From NCBI GenBank assembly GCA_937910655.1, contig CALEMV010000112.1, forward strand, positions 1 to 7,280: a stretch of 7,280 bases of DNA, written 5' to 3'. The notes beneath the pieces were generated by a model, which ran no database searches, was not told where the DNA came from, and was given only the letters and a program-made list of their open reading frames with translations. The position numbers and the translations under genes are program-made. Shown one piece after another: positions 4,862-7,280 of this stretch. Every line of letters begins with the position of its first letter. The stretch's first letter is position 1. The DNA comes from an uncultured Solobacterium sp. GTDB taxonomy: Bacteria; Bacillota_I; Bacilli_A; Erysipelotrichales; Erysipelotrichaceae.

Positions 4862-6418
4862 TTAGAAAATTTGATTAGATTTGTATCTATTTACGGCTGT
4901 AACACTAAATGCTACAAAAGCCGCAAGAAGTGCTGCAACATAGCCAGCTAGATTTGTAGTATCTGCTGTCTTAGGTGTAGAAGCAGCTGGTGTAGATGGT
5001 GTTGGAGCAGGAGTTGGTGTAGCAGCTAATGCATATTCAAAGACAACATGAGTTGCACCTTCTGCTAAAAGACCAGTAGCTGGAGCAGATATAGCACTTG
5101 TTCCTACAAGTGTATATTCTTTACCATCATAAGTAACAGACTGTGGAGCTTCATTTCCATCTTCAGCTGTATTATATGCAGCCAATTCACCATCAGCGTT
5201 ATATAGTGGTCTTAAATTAGTATCAATATAAGTAGCCTTGATGGAAGTACCCTCACCAGCAATTACATAGTCAACAACCACAGAGCCTAACTGTAATTGA
5301 GAAACATCTTGGTCAGCCATATCTTCTGATACAGGAGCGTAGTAAGTTACTGCGCTATTTGCACGTAAAGTAAAGATTTTAGCATAAGCGAAGAATGTAT
5401 TCTCATCAATGTTTGTATCATTTGGAATGTTTGTCCAATCACCATTGTTTGGTGTGATATAAGTGTTTGGATTGGATACTGACTTAATGAGATGACCATT
5501 ATTTACATATTCATCCGTAATTAATGATACATCTGATAAACCACCCACATTTTCAAGATCACCACTCATCGTAACAGAATGATTTGTGTATTCTTCTAAA
5601 GATTGGCAACCGGATTCAAATCCACGAATAGTAGAGGATCCATCACTTGCCTTCCACTCAGCTCTTGCATCAAGTGGTAAATACTTAATATTCTTCGCTT
5701 GATCCATTGGAATTGTAACTTCAACTAAAACTGCTTGGCTATGATTTTGAGTTGTATATAAGTTATACGACTTCACTTTTCCAGAATCTTGAAGATAATC
5801 ATTACCCGATATGACATATGCTTTCTTACCATTCGCTAAACCTTCTGCTGTAGGGATACCATATTCATCATCACCAGTATAATTTTCAATTGCGTCATTG
5901 TAATCAACAACTGACATAGGCGCATTGACTTCGACCGGATTACCATTTGCATCTCTTGTACCAATTAAAGTAAATTTCACGTCAGCATTTGCAATATTAG
6001 GAACACGAATTAGTAAATCACTTACAGTTTGTCCCTCATCACTAGAATGTAATCTCTGATAAGCAACAGTAAATCTATATGTTACACCAGTACCGTCTGC
6101 ACTAAGAGTAGCCGGTAAGCCTTCAATGTTTACATAACCGCCGATGTCGACAATATTATTACTTGCAGATGGAGTCGAACTTACAGTAGGAAGTGAAGTT
6201 GTATTTAGTGTTGAATTAGTTTCCGGTAAAGACTGTGTACCAGATTCTAATGTAGTTTCTGAATCAAGTGTTGGGGTATTTTCTGTTGAGGTTTCAGAAC
6301 TTGTTTCTGTCCATACTGTAGGATCATTCTCCTCAGCGTAAGTTGCGTAATTTCCAGCAAATACAAGACTTGCTGAAATAGCCATGCATGCACTAATATG
6401 AATAAGTTGTTTTTTCAT
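4862..6418 (-). CDS. Secreted cell-wall-anchored surface protein, MucBP-like module, PKTAD sorting signal
   Basis: A 518-residue exported protein of unknown specific function. A Sec signal peptide is clear: Lys2-Lys3, a hydrophobic core to ~22, and likely cleavage after TYA (residue 28). Then comes a low-complexity Ser/Thr/Glu-rich segment (~34-88), likely an extended and possibly glycosylated stalk. Next is a ~270-residue region (~89-375) rich in predicted beta strands that I do not recognise. Residues ~385-463 resemble a single MucBP-like module (IKATYIDTNLRPL, then YTLVG, ending THVVFEYAL). A Pro/Thr/Ala spacer (465-480, TPTPAPTPSTP) leads to TPKTAD (481-486), a hydrophobic span (~489-509) and the tail NRYKSNQIF. 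This layout is that of a sortase substrate, but with Thr for Leu and Ala for Gly in LPXTG. ATG at 6418 has GGAGG 7 nt upstream. It has its own promoter and terminator between purA and purB. An adhesin role is inferred from architecture only. Confidence 0.85.
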   Translation of the reverse strand: MKKQLIHISACMAISASLVFAGNYATYAEENDPTVWTETSSETSTENTPTLDSETTLESGTQSLPETNSTLNTTSLPTVSSTPSASNNIVDIGGYVNIEGLPATLSADGTGVTYRFTVAYQRLHSSDEGQTVSDLLIRVPNIANADVKFTLIGTRDANGNPVEVNAPMSVVDYNDAIENYTGDDEYGIPTAEGLANGKKAYVISGNDYLQDSGKVKSYNLYTTQNHSQAVLVEVTIPMDQAKNIKYLPLDARAEWKASDGSSTIRGFESGCQSLEEYTNHSVTMSGDLENVGGLSDVSLITDEYVNNGHLIKSVSNPNTYITPNNGDWTNIPNDTNIDENTFFAYAKIFTLRANSAVTYYAPVSEDMADQDVSQLQLGSVVVDYVIAGEGTSIKATYIDTNLRPLYNADGELAAYNTAEDGNEAPQSVTYDGKEYTLVGTSAISAPATGLLAEGATHVVFEYALAATPTPAPTPSTPAASTPKTADTTNLAGYVAALLAAFVAFSVTAVNRYKSNQIF

Positions 6419-6425
6419 TGACTAT

Positions 6426-6430
6426 CCTCC
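6426..6430 (-). promoter_or_regulatory. Ribosome binding site of the surface-protein gene
   Basis: GGAGG on the minus strand lies 7 nt before the ATG at 6418, fixing the start immediately before the signal peptide. Confidence 0.8.
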
Positions 6431-6470
6431 ATAATTGATATTTTCAACATTGAATATGTAGTTAAACCAT

Positions 6471-6535
6471 ATTATTTTACGTTGTATATATACCTTTGTC
6501 AATGCATATGACCTACATTTGACACAACGTATAAT
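6471..6535. promoter_or_regulatory. Nested inverted repeats overlapping the surface-gene promoter
   Basis: Outer arms ACGTTGT (6479-6485) and ACAACGT (6524-6530) are perfect complements, each followed outward by ATTAT/ATAAT. Inner arms TGTCAATG (6497-6504) and CATTTGACA (6516-6524) are near-perfect complements. The left arms include the -10 edge and the -35, so a repressor or activator site is plausible. The two dyads have different centres, so they are not one simple hairpin. Confidence 0.35.
6474..6502 (-). promoter_or_regulatory. Sigma-A-type promoter of the surface-protein gene
   Basis: Minus strand: consensus -35 TTGACA (6497-6502), an exact 17-bp spacer, and -10 TAAAAT (6474-6479, 5 of 6 matches). 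The start would be near 6467, giving a leader of about 49 nt. This is the best promoter match in the window. Confidence 0.75.
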
Positions 6536-6561
6536 TTGTTACGTCTATATGTATTTAACTT

Positions 6562-6592
6562 AAAAAAACTGTATGGTTATTTGACCATACAG
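6562..6592 (-). terminator. Intrinsic terminator of purB
   Basis: A perfect 9-bp stem (6569-6577 with 6584-6592) has a 6-nt loop. On the minus strand it is followed by seven Ts (complement of the A-run 6562-6568). It begins 24 nt after the purB stop and works in that direction only. Confidence 0.9.
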
Positions 6593-6616
6593 CGTATAAG
6601 AGGTTTATCTATAAAT

Positions 6617-7280
6617 TTATAGAATTCCAACGCGTTTGTAGATTTCATCTACGTTACGTACATGATACATTGGATCAAAACAATCTTCGATTTCTTCAAA
6701 TGTTAGGGTACTTGTAACATCAGGATTTGCTAACATCAATTCTTTGAAGTTGAGATGATTCTCCCATGCATTAATGGCTTGTGGTTGAACTGTATCATAT
6801 GCTTTTTCACGGGACCAACCCTTCTCAATCAGCTTTAACATGAAGCGTTGTGAGAAGATAACTCCATTGGTTAGCCAGATATTCTTTTTCATATTCTCTG
6901 GGAATACAGTTAAATCCTTTAAGATTTTACCAAAACGCGTTAACATGTAATCCAATAATTCTGTCGCATCTGGACAGATAATACGTTCTACACCAGAATG
7001 AGAGATATCTCTTTCATGCCATAGTGGAATATTTTCATATGACGCTAGCATATATCCACGCATCACTCTTGCGGCACCACAAATATTCTCAGAACCGATT
7101 GGGTTACGCTTATGTGGCATTGCACTGGAACCCTTCTGTCCTTTATTAAAATGTTCTTCCGCTTCGCGAACTTCCGTTCTCTGTAGGTGACGGATTTCTG
7201 TTGCCATCTGTTCTAATGAAGAAGCGATTAGTCCTAAGATTGCGAAATAGTGTGCATGACGATCACGTTGTAATACCTGT
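6617..7280 (-). CDS. purB: Adenylosuccinate lyase, C-terminal part (5' end outside window)
   Basis: The frame continues without interruption to the right edge, past the internal Met at 7207, reading [23 protein letters not shown] just before it. So this is the last ~221 residues of a protein usually ~430-480 aa. It carries the fumarase/aspartase superfamily signature [11 protein letters not shown] (residues 27-37 counted from the Met at 7207), whose serine-bearing flexible loop provides the catalytic Ser. It also has the preceding [15 protein letters not shown] stretch typical of PurB, and the all-helical C-terminal domain. The enzyme releases fumarate from adenylosuccinate to give AMP, and from SAICAR to give AICAR in IMP synthesis; cytoplasmic homotetramer. 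It acts directly after PurA, encoded ~1.9 kb to the left on the opposite strand. The stop is at 6617, followed by a strong terminator. The promoter and any purine control lie outside the window. Confidence 0.97.
   Translation of the reverse strand, partial: QVLQRDRHAHYFAILGLIASSLEQMATEIRHLQRTEVREAEEHFNKGQKGSSAMPHKRNPIGSENICGAARVMRGYMLASYENIPLWHERDISHSGVERIICPDATELLDYMLTRFGKILKDLTVFPENMKKNIWLTNGVIFSQRFMLKLIEKGWSREKAYDTVQPQAINAWENHLNFKELMLANPDVTSTLTFEEIEDCFDPMYHVRNVDEIYKRVGIL

Noticed and set aside
6215..6229. LPETN at residues 64-68 of the surface protein looks like a sortase motif.
   Set aside because: It lies in the N-terminal Ser/Thr-rich segment with no following membrane span, so it is chance in low-complexity sequence.
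6144..6341. Plus-strand frame with Val/Ser-rich product opposite the surface-protein stalk.
   Set aside because: Its composition mirrors the repetitive Ser/Thr/Glu codons on the other strand; no ribosome binding site.
6384..6397. ISAC at residues 8-11 of the surface protein resembles a lipobox, suggesting a lipoprotein.
   Set aside because: Only seven residues precede it, too short for a lipoprotein signal, and the hydrophobic core continues past the Cys to a good SPase I site after TYA; the C-terminus is a sortase-type anchor.
6519..6535. TTGACA followed by TATAAT on the plus strand looked like a promoter.
   Set aside because: The spacer is only 5 bp, and no plus-strand gene follows; the motifs are better explained as part of the dyad.
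1..7280. Search for CRISPR arrays, tRNA or rRNA genes, transposase genes, phage genes or toxin-antitoxin pairs.
   Set aside because: No regularly spaced repeats, RNA gene signatures or such coding frames were seen; the window is mainly housekeeping and signalling genes.

Overview
The window is about 7.3 kb of AT-rich bacterial chromosome with strong GGAGG/AAGGAG-type ribosome binding sites, short intergenic gaps and intrinsic terminators. It encodes an OmpR-type two-component system, a Mrp-type ATPase without an N-terminal accessory domain, and a sortase-type surface protein. This fits a low-GC Gram-positive (Firmicutes). A relative of the Erysipelotrichaceae is my guess from the non-canonical PKTAD sorting motif and overall style, but the window cannot prove it.

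Layout from left to right. (1) The 3' end of a nucleoside hydrolase-family gene (+) enters from the left edge and ends at 316. (2) A bidirectional hairpin terminator at about 315-356 separates it from a convergent block on the minus strand. That block is transcribed from right to left: mrp (start about 3372), a PhoB/OmpR-type response regulator (2488-1805), and its histidine kinase (about 1824-355), whose start lies inside the regulator gene. (3) A compact divergent promoter region (about 3373-3479) lies between mrp (-) and purA (+). (4) purA, adenylosuccinate synthetase, fills 3480-4766 and ends in a strong terminator. (5) A second, longer hairpin (4809-4857) serves the next minus-strand gene, a secreted, wall-anchored surface protein (6418-4862). 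That gene has a consensus sigma-A promoter overlapped by a dyad. (6) The 3' two-thirds or less of purB, adenylosuccinate lyase, is on the minus strand from the right edge to 6617, followed by its own terminator.

Functional themes. purA and purB encode the two enzymes of the IMP to AMP branch (PurB also acts earlier in IMP synthesis), and the nucleoside hydrolase-like gene may feed base salvage, so the region has a purine flavour. The surface-protein gene sits between purA and purB as an independently promoted and terminated unit. The two-component system follows mrp by only 56 nt. The gap holds a 9-bp motif repeated with an 11-bp period, the geometry bound by many OmpR/PhoB regulators, so autoregulation is a reasonable hypothesis.

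I do not see a clearly new multi-gene system. The points most worth a second look are the promoter-proximal repeats before the regulator, the TPKTAD sorting signal with a MucBP-like module, the loss of the conserved His in the nucleoside hydrolase, the extracytoplasmic cysteine pair of the kinase, and the start codons of the kinase and Mrp.
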